A stretch of DNA of 64,000 nucleotides from Rosellinia necatrix. Taxonomy: Eukaryota; Ascomycota; Sordariomycetes; Xylariales; Xylariaceae. A model generated the notes under the pieces. The model was not told the DNA's origin. It worked only from the letters and a program-made list of their open reading frames with translations, and made no database searches. Below, piece by piece: positions 37,901 through 48,771 of this stretch (positions are counted from its first letter, which is position 1; every line of letters starts with the position of its first letter). Location: positions 2,914,001-2,978,000 of the forward strand of contig JAGYVD010000007.1 in assembly GCA_021209875.1 (NCBI GenBank). Direction: 5' to 3'. The position numbers were made by a program, and so were the translations under genes.

Positions 37901-39855
37901 AACAACCGGGCCAATGGATTCGAATATGACGCCGAGTGAATCATTTTTCTTACCAGTGGCAATTATGATTAATCACAACATGCCATCACAGGAAGAGCTT
38001 CTCCGTCTTCATTTTCTTCTCCCATCTCGCTTTTATATCCCTCGCTCTCGTCCTATCTCGTCCCCTCTCTTATAGACTGCTGGGCGTATGATTATAGAAT
38101 ACGAAGAAGGCGCAGGGAAAGCGTATAGCGGAGAAAACTAAGCGTGGGTAGCGTACACCGGCTTCATCCTAGTCCTGAAATCTACCATCTCAGTGGAGGA
38201 GTAGGCGTCTTTTAGTGCTTCCTACTGTTGCGACTACTCCACTGTCTGGCCACTAGGTTGGGCAGGAACGAAACCATGACATTGTTTTTATTATGTCTCA
38301 AACACACAGAGCTGAGCCAAATACTTAGGAGTATTACTACGGTGTTACCGATACCATATGGCTTTTCATATCCCTTAATACCTCGAACCATGACTGCATT
38401 TATATTTGTTGCTCTGTACAGGAACCACGTAGTTATGGGCTATAGGGTTATACCAACATTTCCTATTCGTCTGATAAAGGATGAACTTTAGTAGGATAAA
38501 TCGTGGAAAACAGATGTCGCGATCAAAACCAGCAGGCAAGGGAATTGATTGGCCCGTATGTAGAATCATCAGAGATTGAAGGGACCGCAACGACAGTTAA
38601 CGCGATTGGCCCCGGGGAATATGGGTATTCTCTCCTTAACGGAGGGGTGTATCAACAAAATATGTAGTAACACTCGGATCGGGCGCCATGGTGTTACGTC
38701 TGGATGCTATACATATTTTAGGGTGCAGCTATATATGCACGGAACTCTCTACCCATGATATGGAGGGGCAAGTAAGCTGTTTACATGGTATACACACGCT
38801 GATTCGTGAGAAGTTGCTTCATCACCGCCCACGACCCTCATTCGGGTCATCCTCGCGAGATGGCGATCCTCGGCCCCGCCTCCGTTCCCGGTCCTGTTGC
38901 TATCGACTCGTCAGTAGATCAAATCGAACAGATCGAACAGCGTGGCACACGCGCTCCTCGGAACGTACGGCTTCCCACCTTGCCTCGTTGATCGACGAGC
39001 GAGTGTAGCTGTGCGGCTCCGACTTAGCTTCCATACTGCAACCAAGCCGGGACAGGAACGCGTCAACACGTTCACACGGGTGGTAAGATTTACGCGAACA
39101 ATACCCATGCCATGCAAAAGGCGGCGGCGGGTGCCGCGATGGTCTAGTCCTGGCTGCTTAGCGTGCGCGCTCTGTCATGTAATGCTGTCAACGTACTCGC
39201 GGCGTGATGTTTCCTCTCGGAGCCATCTTTGATCTCGTGAGCGATCGGCCTCAGCCGGTCAGCCGGTCAGCCGATCAGCCGGTGAGTAGAAAGGGAAATT
39301 GCCGGCAATGATGAGGCCCAACGCTCGGATGCCTGGACCGGTGGTGATAATCTTTTCTTTACAAGTGCATAGCCCGGTTTGAATTACCCCGGGTTGTTCC
39401 AATCACGTATATTGGCCACTTCTCCCTGGCCGAATCCCTTAGCCGCCGGGTTGTCGCTTGTGTTACGAGGGTGCTCAATGGACGTGGCGTTTGTAACTAG
39501 TGTAAGAAATTGCTAGACCTTTGGTTGCCAATTAAAACTGGACTGGCGTGAGTAGGCGACACACTGCACTGGCTACCTGCCCCACCAAGCGACGAATCCG
39601 GGAATCCTGGGCAGTCGCCCCACTATCAGCTCCTTTGAATAGGTGTCAACTAACTACAGGGTACCTACCTAAGTAGGTAGTTAAGGGTAGGTACCTAACG
39701 TAAGTACCTACCAGCAGGGTTAGTAGGGATTCATTAAGCCACTTCTCTCTTTACCATGTCCATCATCAACTTTGGCCTCACCGCAAGAGAGCAAAGAGCA
39801 ACCCGTTCTTCGCAGACGATGAAGAGCGTTGTAGGCGATCCTCGCGAACGAGAAC
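34928..39855. other. 4.9 kb intergenic region without recognised gene
   Basis: It lies upstream of both the F-box gene (-) and the J-protein gene (+). TAGGTACCTA-type palindromic words are dense at 35680-35840 and 39655-39715. Short tandem repeats occur at 36101-36133 (CACGCAACCA units) and 39247-39282 (CAGCCGGT units), and a TTTC repeat lies near 35430. The small frames at 36326-36670, 37531-37749, 38228-38491 and 38806-38991 show no domain. At about 36998 an ATG is followed after 19 nt by a good donor (GTGAGT), but I could not find a convincing second exon. Confidence 0.45.
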
Positions 39856-39964
39856 ATGTCTAACAACGCAATATCCCTCGTGGGATGGATGTTCCTCCCT
39901 AATGTACGTGTCTCACCCTAGCACTCTCTTATACTCTCTCCTACTCTCTCTCTCCTACTCTCTC

Positions 39965-39999
<35 letters not shown>

Positions 40000-41257
40000 A
40001 CACACACACACACACACATCTAATCCATACACATCCATACACGTACACACATATACACACACATCCCCAACCCCGACCCATGAGAGCCATGAGAGCCCGG
40101 ACACAAGCCCCAAACAACGCCGCTAACCCGGCCCTCCGGGGCCCCCCTCACAGCTCGTGACCGGGTGGGTGCAGTCGATCTACTACGGGCTGACGGTGCG
40201 CGCGGGCGAGCCGCGGCCGGCGCCGAACTCGGCGCGCTGGCACAAGCACCGGCGGCGGATCCACGCGCTGGTCGTCGTGCTGTACCTCCTCTACACCGTG
40301 TACGAGGCCGACTGGGAGCTGCGGCGGGCGGGGAGCTACTACGAGTCGTTGGGCGTGCCCTTCGACGCCACCGAGCGCGCCATCAAGAGCCGGTTCCGGC
40401 GCCTCGCGGCCCTCCACCACCCCGACAAAGTCTCCCATGCCACCACCTCCGCCACCTCCTCCTCTTCCTCTTCCCCGAATGACGTATCCGGCGGCGGCGG
40501 CGGCGGTGGCGGTGGCGGGCCGGAGGACTTCTTCATTCACCTGAAGATGGCTTCGGACGTGCTCACGGACCCGGCGCGGCGGTTCGCCTACGAGCGCTTC
40601 GGCCCCGACATCACCTCGTGGCGGCACTGCGTCACCGCGCGGGACTTCGTCTGGCGCGGCCTGCAGACGCAGGTGATCCCGCACTACGGCCTCGCGGCCG
40701 CGGGCCTGTACGGGCTCGGCCTGCTCGGCTACCTCGAGTTCGGCCGGTACTGGCGGTGGGTGACGCTCCTGGCGCTGTGCGTCTTCGAGGCGCACACCGT
40801 CATGCGCCCGCGCTTCCCCCCCTTCGTCGACGTCCTCGTCAACCCGCTCCTCGTCCGCCTCACCTCCCACCCGCCCTACCTCCCCTTCCAGGTCGTCGCC
40901 CTCGCCCGCCGCGTCGCCGTCGCCGTCTACATCGCCTTCGGCCAGCTCGGCCCCGTCCTCCACGCCGCCGCCGCCTCCCGCGAGGCCGCCGCCGCCGGCG
41001 AGGCCGCCCTCCGCCAGGGCCTCGACCGCCTCGAGGGCGCCGTCCGCCTCATGGACGCCGACACCGCCCGCCTCATGGAGCTCGAGATGGCCCCCTTCGC
41101 AGGCGACCCCGACGCCGTCGACGGTATGCGCGCCAAGCTCAGGGAGTGGCTCGTCCAGAACACCATCCGCGCCGACCCCCTCGTGAGGGACGCCCTCGGC
41201 CGGTCCCTGCAGAAGAGGAGGGTCGACGCGCCCCCCGGGGCGCGGGGTACGAAATAG
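39856..41257 (+). CDS. Membrane-associated J-domain protein (ER)
   Basis: There are two exons, 39856-39903 and 40154-41257, giving 383 residues; the 250-bp intron is filled with TC and CA microsatellites. Exon 1 encodes MSNNAISLVGWMFLPN and exon 2 continues LVTGWVQSIYYGLTVRAGEP. A membrane span lies at about residues 52-66 (ALVVVLYLLYTVYE), followed by a J-domain (YYESLGVPFDATERAIK, HPD at 105-107). The J-domain is interrupted after HPDK by a Ser/Thr/Gly-rich insert of about 30 residues that includes ten glycines in a row. Two or three more hydrophobic segments follow, then a helical Ala/Arg-rich tail. The family is a fungal ER J-protein thought to work with Hsp70 at the ER membrane; the exact role is inferred. 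Exon 2 is extremely GC-rich, which creates long spurious frames on all strands. Confidence 0.88.
39951..40019. repeat. TC then CA microsatellites inside the J-protein intron
   Basis: A (TC)n run of about 15 units ends near 39996 and is followed by (CA)n at about 40000-40018, with shorter CTCTCTCCTA units before it. The whole tract sits inside the 39904-40153 intron. Confidence 0.9.
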
Positions 41258-41667
41258 AGAAAGAAAAGAAAAATGACTAGAAATCCTCCCAACCCCCCCT
41301 CAACCCCCCCTCATTCCATAGAGGAAATATGAAGACGATTACTATTTCAAGCCCTACTTAGTTGTTATGTTTCTCGTCGAGTGAAAAAATATGTCTTTGC
41401 GCGTATTGTTCTTTTACGTCGGGATACCTTTGAACTACTAACGCATACATACCATGATGCGCGAGGGGGTGATGTAACAATTCCAAGCTCCTTTTTTATT
41501 TAAAAAAAAAAAAAACAAATTCCGTCCCATGCTATGCTAGCCAAGTAAACCTACCACGATATATCCCTATGTAGCCCTATTTATTTATACACTTATATAA
41601 ATACACTATTGACAACCTCCGTCCGGCGATATATCCGTCGGCGCCCTCCCCCCTCATTTTTTTCCCT
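41258..41667. other. Convergent 3' intergenic region
   Basis: These 410 bp lie between the stop codons of the J-protein (+) and MFS (-) genes, AT-rich with an A run near 41503. I see no gene. Confidence 0.6.
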
Positions 41668-43692
41668 TCACAGCCGTTGCCTCCCCCTGGTCTCGATTGG
41701 GATGAGGACGACGGCGACGAAGGCGGCGAGGATGAGGGCGGCGGAGAGGTAGATGGGGGCGGTGCTGCCGTCGCCGGGGGCGTTGGCGGCAAGGATGGGG
41801 GCGAGGAGGCCGGTGGCGCGGTTGAGGAAGCTGGCGACGCCGGTGGCGGCACCGCGGACGGGGGCGGGGAAGATCTCGGGCGTGAAGGCGTAGAGGACGC
41901 CGTACATGATGTTTTGGCAGAAGGCCTCGACGGCGGTGAAGAGCAGCTGGGCGGCCGGGGTCGTGCCGAGGGCCACGAAGAGGTAGAGGAACACGGCCGA
42001 GACGAGCGTCGAGATGGCCAGCGTGCCCCGCCGCCCGAGGAACGGCGACTTGTGGTCCACCAGGTACGCCGCCAGCAGCGCGCCCGGCACGCCCGCCACC
42101 GAGATGAGCGCGTAATTCCGGTACGTCTCCGCCGGCGTCGCCGAGGTGCCGTCACCGCGGGTCGTGGTTGCGGAGACCTCGCCGCCGCCGTGCGAGAGGT
42201 ACTGGGGGAGGAACGCGTTGAAGAGCGGGTAGCCCATGCCGATGGTGGCCCAGCAGAACCAGATGAGCGTCGTGGTGAGGCCGAGCTTCCGGGTCCGGAA
42301 CAGGGGCTGGATGTGGCTGAGGGAAAAGGACGCGAGGTTCTGCTTGAGGACGCCGGTCGCCGAGAGCCGGGCGGCGGATGCCCGCTCCATGTCCTCGGCG
42401 TCGACGATGGCGTCCAGTATCTCCTCCGTCAGCCACGTCTTCTTGCCGTTGCGGTACGCGATGCCGTGGACGACGGCGACGGCCTCGGCCTGCCGGCCTT
42501 GCGATAACAGATACTTTGGCGACTCGAAGAGGTGGAACAGGCCGAAGCGGATGAGGAACATGACGAACGTGAGGAGGCCGATGGAGGCGACGAACAGCCG
42601 CCACCCTTCGTCAACGGGCCATTTCGTGATAAAGTACCAGGCGAACACAGACGACACGAGCTGGCCCACCGGCCACCATACGGACAGGAGCGTTAAAAGG
42701 GAGCTCGAAGCATCCGGTAGGAATTCGAGAAATAGGGCACCGTCGACAGGTAGGTTGCCACCTACTCCGGTGCCCATCAAGCCGAATAAGAAGCATACGG
42801 CCGGCCAGTTCGGCGCATATGCCGCCAAGGTGCCGAAAATGCTCGTGATCAGTAGCGTGACGTTGAAGGCAATCCGCCGACCTAGAATATCAGCGCCTAG
42901 CCCCCATAACGCGCTACCGATGCTCAGGCCGACGTAGACGGAGCTTGTCGTGTATCGGACCTGTTTCTCACTGACGTTGAATTCCTCAGATAAAGAAGGG
43001 AGGGTTAAGGAGACGCCCTGGTGGACGGGTTAGTAAATCAGGGATGGCCGTAAAACATGGGGTAGCTTATTGATCATGCTTACTTGCATCCAGAGGCTAC
43101 AACGTTTTGAAATTAGTATTAGTAAATAAGCCCGAATTATTCGTATTTTAGCAACTTACTTATCGGCAAACCAGCCAAAACCACATAAGATGAAAAGTTG
43201 CCAATTATACCGTCCCATGCCGATATCTTGAATGGCCTTATTGATGATTTTGGACTTCACTACAAGATGGAGTCAGTTAGCAAGTAAGAAGGGAGGAAAT
43301 GTATATATAATCTATCTATTAATCATAAACAACCAGGGAGACCCATTTGACTTACACTCATACTCCGTCCATCTGCGCCCGGGTTCACCCTTCCGCACAT
43401 CCCGCCGCAGGCCCTCAATGGTGTACTCGGCGGCATGCATCTGCAACATGCCGTCACCCTCGCTGTCGCCGTTCTTGAAGGCGGTGCCGAGAGCGGTCTC
43501 CTCGTCTTCATCTCCGCCCGCGCAAGCGCCGTCGTCGGCGTCGTCCTCTTCGGCATGGCAGTCCTCGAACTCGGCCTTGCCGCACCGCGCGGAGTGGCTG
43601 TGGAGGTGAGCCTCCTCCAGCGGCACCAGGACGCCGCTGTAATCGCTGGCCGACTCCTGCCGCGCGAACCTGGCGGGGAGAAAACGTGGCAT
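41668..43692 (-). CDS. MFS transporter, SV2 / sugar-porter-like
   Basis: There are four exons on the minus strand: 43356-43692, 43160-43259, 43084-43096 and 41668-43017, giving 599 residues in frame. The hydrophilic N-terminal 110 residues are acidic (CHAEEDDADDGACAGGDEDE). The membrane core begins IGMGRYNWQLFILCGFGWF and has the family landmarks ADNLWMQGVSLTLPSLSEEF, GLGADILGRRIAFN (motif A), FESPKYLLSQGR and FTPEIFPAPVRGAATG, with about 12 spans in all. Fungal proteins of this group resemble synaptic vesicle 2-like and organic-ion MFS carriers in the plasma membrane; the substrate is not predictable. Exon 3 is only 13 nt. The start at 43692 was chosen because the sequence upstream is a CA/GT microsatellite; a start at 43710 is possible. 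Confidence 0.88.
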
Positions 43693-43713
43693 CACGCCGG
43701 TGACACGCATACG

Positions 43714-43754
<41 letters not shown>

Positions 43755-45679
43755 CCCCCCTTCTCGAATTGTTCCCCCCCAGGGGAGGCGTTATTTAGCT
43801 TCGAGGCTGCTGCGCTCTGGCTGGGCTTACCTAGCTGCCCGGACCCATTGGGGAAAACCCGGGTTCGCTGACGCTCTCCTTACTAAGGGCGATCAGGGGA
43901 GACGATTCCGCAAGTATGAATAATAACTAGCAGGCTGTCTCTTATACGACGGATACCATGGAAGGGGGCCGGGGATTTTCAGAGGCGTCCCGTCAGCAAT
44001 GCATTGGATGCCGTGATTATGAACAAGGAAGAGGAGGAGGAGGAGGAAGGAGAAGAGGGAAAGAGGGAAATGCAATGTTTGAGTGAGCCACGTGATGGAT
44101 TCGCTACAGCTGACGATGCGATGCGGGAGCATGAAACCCGATGTTATGTACGCTGGGCTGGGCTCGTGACGGGCGAAAAGAGAGAGCCAAGAACGGAAAG
44201 CCCCTGTAATCTGTCCTGTCTGTCTGAGAATTCCCCGGATTTCATTCGCCCCAGGCGCTACAGGGGTTGGATGTAATGGCGATCAGCGGTGGCTTGTCTG
44301 TCAAACAAATGGACGTCATCCGTCAAAAAGCGAGACGAAACACCGAGTGTATACACCTCGACAGTCGTCCGGCTCCCGGAATGTTGGTAGCGAAGTTAAT
44401 GCTACAGTAGAAATAAGCATACCAGATTGTCTCGCTGATCGGATTCAAAACACGTATCGTGGGTTGCAGAAACAATGGGATAAGGTTTTTAGAGGATGTT
44501 TAGAGCTTGGGCTTCTCGGTTCCTAAAAAGTGGTGACCGGTTGGGATTATGACAAGGGTAGGTGCCGGTATGTATGTATGTACTCCTGTATGCGAGCGGA
44601 CATTGAGATGTGACCGGTATTCGTCTTGCGCCTATCTTCTATAGGTGCCTAGTTATACCTAAGGGACATGCATACTAGGGGGGTAGGGTAGGGAGGGTAT
44701 GGGGAGTACAAGTAAAGGCAGTGTGCACTTTAGGTAGGTACGCATGCACCAATAGCCCAGGGACTCGGGCAAGGCAAAACCACACAGCACACAACACCTG
44801 AACTCCAATGCATCGGGGTCGCATATGCACCTTCCCCCCGCCTATATATTCTTGCATCGTGAATGAATCCCACTCCCCCCCCCTACCCTCTTAAAGACAT
44901 CATGAGATCGATATATTACTCCCCCTCGAAAGCGGGGGGGAGGTTTCTCGAAGCCTAACTTTTGACCCAGTCACAGCCTCAATAGTCCACCTCCTCTTCC
45001 TCGTTTTATCACTCACCTCATTGGACGGTTAGCTGCTCGCCTCCTCACGTTAGGTAGGCAGCAAGATGGATACATGGCATACCTACTTATTCATACAGAC
45101 AACAACGGCTCAATTAATCATCTATCCTCTATGGTATATTCCTAAGCATGTGCGTAATTCATTCGTTTGTGTGGTGGGGTTTACTTCATACGAGTGAGCA
45201 TAGGTCACGGGTCGGTACTCTTATCACGTGGACATTGAAGTGAAGTGATGGCAATACGATGTGGCAAAGTACCTAGCGGTCCTACAACTACCTGTCGCGT
45301 GACTGCATTTTTGAGGGTTTGACTCTGTCAGTGCATTTAACTCGCATATTCTAGATCATGCGGCTGTTACACACCACTTCGCCGCTTCACCACATCGCTG
45401 TGCAGCAAAACCTAAGTATTCGGCTGGACCCCTTTTAGCATGAAGGCGAGAAGGTGGACCCTCTTATATAATAATAACGAAGCGTGATTTAATATAAAGT
45501 TTATCGTGTACGAGAGTAATACTCTGGTGAGAGATAGGGTAGGGACCCGGCAACCCCCAAAAGAACGACTTGTCCGTCTGGCCGAGGCTAACAGCTTGGG
45601 GCGCTGTCCCGGGCCGACGTGTTCCTGTCGGCGCCCGTAAATCACCACACCCGCATAGACATGTATATGCCTAATATGC
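43693..45679. other. Intergenic region, no gene recognised
   Basis: It covers 2.0 kb from the MFS start to the 3' end of the next minus-strand gene. Features are the CA repeat, a GGA-rich run near 44025-44055 and a GTATGTATGT run near 44570. No domain-bearing frame was found. Confidence 0.5.
43711..43750. repeat. (CA)n microsatellite upstream of MFS gene
   Basis: A CA run of about 16-18 uninterrupted units, with ACGC variants at its left end. It starts 19 bp from the chosen MFS start codon, so it probably lies in the 5' UTR or core promoter. Confidence 0.92.
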
Positions 45680-46591
45680 CTAGACAGCCATACGAGTAGT
45701 GATATTACTGGACGTGACGCGGCGCGGCAGATAGCTGCGCCGTTGCTGCCGGACCTCGGTCTCTTCCGCGGGCGCCCGCGCCGTCGTGGAGACCATGAGG
45801 GCTGCCTCGCGGAGCGGATCCGGGGCGGTCTCTTCTGGCGCGGCGCTGGCGCTGGCGCTTCTGGGGCGCCCCGGCTTGTCGTCCTCGGCCGCGCCCTGCC
45901 AGTGCACGAAGCAGCAGGGGATCTTGCGACTCACGAGTGCCTCCGCGTCGGCCGTGTCGCGCCGCCTCCTCGCTGGGCTGGTCGGCTGGAACCAGCTCGA
46001 CTGCAGCTTGATGATGATGAGGCCCTTTAGCGGCACGTAGGGGACCTCGCCGTACGGGATCTCGTGGACGACTCGCGTCGAATCCAGTAGGTAGTCAGGC
46101 TACTGATCGTGTAAGAATGTGATCAGGGGTGGGGAAGGAAAAGTGAGGAGCAGGAGGTTGGCGTTGTATGAGGAATTCGGCCAAGGAGGAGGGGGAGGTA
46201 TATTAGGCATCAATCCTTACAAGATTTTCCGTAGATATCTTGATTTGAATAGCCCGGCCGGTAGGGCTACAATAGAACAGGGCCTGCTGGTTTTGCATAA
46301 AAGGCGAGTTAGGGTGCTCCAGCAACCTCGTCCTCAGCAAGTCGAGACTCGAGAGGTTGGTAATAAAGTCGATGTTCTGGGAATCAGTCAGTTTAGCCAA
46401 AATATAAACCCTCCCCCTAATAACCAGAGAAGAATTCATCTTACATCCGTCCGCCGATAGTCGGGGAGGTAATGCCAGAGTGCCAGGCCGCCACAGACTG
46501 CAAGTCTCGTCTGTGCAAACTCCTGGAACTGCTTGATAATCTGAACGACGTCGCAAGCGGCGTCTTCGAGATCTTTGAGTCTGACCGTCAT
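45680..46591 (-). CDS. Nucleotidyltransferase-like protein
   Basis: There are three exons on the minus strand, 46445-46591, 46221-46376 and 45680-46099, giving 240 residues in frame (introns 68 and 121 bp). The core looks like the minimal nucleotidyltransferase fold found in many fungal hypothetical proteins. It has AVCGGLALWHYLPDYRRTD (GG at residues 34-35), then NIDFIT across the first splice junction. Next come LLEHPNSPFMQNQQALFYC, VVHEIPYGEVPYVPLKGLII and RRRRDTADAEALV. The usual DxD metal pair reads NID here, so the first acidic ligand appears to be Asn50 unless Asp49 replaces it. The C-terminal 90 residues are Ala/Arg/Glu-rich and not conserved to my knowledge; a further intron there is possible. 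Substrate unknown. Confidence 0.72.
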
Positions 46592-48771
46592 GGCCGGCCT
46601 GGCTACGACAGAAAGCGGCGATGATAAATCCACGATGAAAGAGTGACTGAAACACATGAAGAGCCGACGTGGCCGGCACGCCGAGGGCAGTTATCTGGCA
46701 AGCAGACCTACGAAGATATCTCTACGCGGCCTGTGCCAGACAGGATGAATATAAAATAGGAAACCACAAAGAAGAGGACGTGCGAACCTGAGAATAGGAG
46801 TGTTGCTCCGTACCCCGTCGCCCTGATAGTCGACACAATATCGGTTTGTATTTCCCGCCGTTAGTGGCTAATGTGCGACCTTGGCGTTTGTCCCTTCGGA
46901 CCCGAATAAAATCTCCCAAATTGTGTTCGCGGCCTCGATGCCGGACAAGGTCTACCGTAGGAGTCGGACGTGCTCAAGCGAAGACCGCCCCAAAAGGGAA
47001 GTGGACGTATCAGTAAGGGTCGACGACTACTGGTCGTCGAAACAGAACTAAGAAATTAGGTCGTTTACCGTTCCCAATATAGAGAGACAGGTGGTCTGAT
47101 CCAGTTATCTTGATTCGGGGCGGAAAATAACTAGTCGTTCCAAGATCTAGCCAGGCCCGTGGTGTTTATAAGTGCCACGGGTATCGACGAACTAGGACCG
47201 CGTGATTACGGCGTCGGGAGTTTCACCAGTCTTGGCTCCAAATCAAGGTTCACGGCGGCATGACTCGCTCATGGTTTCGTCGGAAAACAAGCACTAAAAC
47301 CTAATGCCACATGTAGGGAAATCTTCTCTAGCTGGACACGCACTCCCATTTGGGTAGAGCAGAGACCCCAATATGAACAAAGGAACCTAGGTTCTATGCA
47401 TTTTTCGGGGGCCTGGATGAACACGCGATCGGGCTTGCCTATATGGCGAATAATCTGTGGCGTGATAGAGACCAGATAGCAAAACTCGTACATTCCATAT
47501 GGTTGATAAAGCCGTATCTAAGGCACTTGACAGCCAGATACGACTAACGGCGGAGTGCGGTGGCGGTCACGGGCCGGCGTTGGTGTATCTTCGACCGATC
47601 GCGTGGGAACGCCGGCGGAACCTAATTTCCTTCGTCTGGGTACAGGCTCACATAACTCATCCGGGAACCGAGCCCCGGATTTTGGCCCAAGTATGCGCGT
47701 GTGTATACGCACGGGTATGTTAAACTGCGAGGATACGCAGCAGAGATGCTGTGCCTGTAGAATTGTTCCTGCAATATTTGCTATTACCGCCCATGTTAAA
47801 CTATTCGGTGGAGCGCGATTATTGCATTTGTTGTAAGATGTCAAGAATATGACGAATACGCGTGACACTACTTAGGAAAGCAAGAATAACGTGGACACTG
47901 TCGGTGAATGCAAGAAGCAAACAACGAGTGCCCATAAGGTAGATAATGGTTGTCTTGGTTATTAGTCGTAAAAGGACATGGTGATTGAGAGATGAGTCGT
48001 CGGGGACTAATCGGCCCTATAAAGTTGTGAACATTTGGACGTTGAATCTAGTCTCAAGAGAGGATGGATTGCCAAGGAGCGTGTCAGGGTTGATATACAA
48101 CGTGGTAGATATGCTTCTAATCGGACCGGATCACGGCGTGCCTTATTAGACCACCGATATTCATAATCGGCCTATATTCATCACCCACTAGATTGGGGCT
48201 GTAAACAATTAAAACATTTCACTTCAGTTATATGCCTTCACCTCTGGTATACTTGACCAACTCAAGCCGCTTCTCCTCTGAATGCGTGTTTCCCAAACCC
48301 TAAGCATTGGTGCTCACGCCCTCAAAAGTCTGCTCGTCCGAACACCCCTATTTCGGCAGTTTGCTGGCTGCAGTTCCGTCGGCGTGTCCAGGGATCGTAC
48401 TGATACAAAGACAACTTTGGCTCAGGAGACATCAAGGTAAATGCCAACAAATCAATAATCATGGTGATGACTGTCCTCTCAGATGCCGTAAGTCAACATT
48501 AAAACACCTGTAGTGACTTCATATTTCCGAGACTGCATATTACTACCAAGCTCGACCCAAAAGGCATGATATATTCTAGCAATGGTGGTGTACTGGTACA
48601 TGGAAACAGCATAACCTGGGTATAACGCGAGTCGATAGGTGTGACTGAATGGTAGAATTTTCTTCGTGCGGTCTTGTTCCAGCGATGGTAACTTCCAGTA
48701 CTTGGATGGGTTGATGCAAATTTTCGTAGACAATTGCAGCGGAAGTGGTGGCCTCGGAAGGTAAGTCTGAG
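46592..48771. other. Intergenic region, no gene recognised
   Basis: It covers 2.2 kb between two minus-strand genes. Frames at 47269-47493 and 47518-47868 (-) are the longest and show no domain, exon pattern or compositional contrast. I see no gene. Confidence 0.5.

Noticed and set aside
40148..40963. 271-codon minus frame opposite the J-protein
   Set aside because: Shadow of GC-rich coding DNA with low-complexity Gly/Glu/Arg/Val composition.
41677..42507. 276-codon + frame opposite the MFS gene
   Set aside because: Shadow frame; the minus strand encodes clear membrane spans and MFS motifs.
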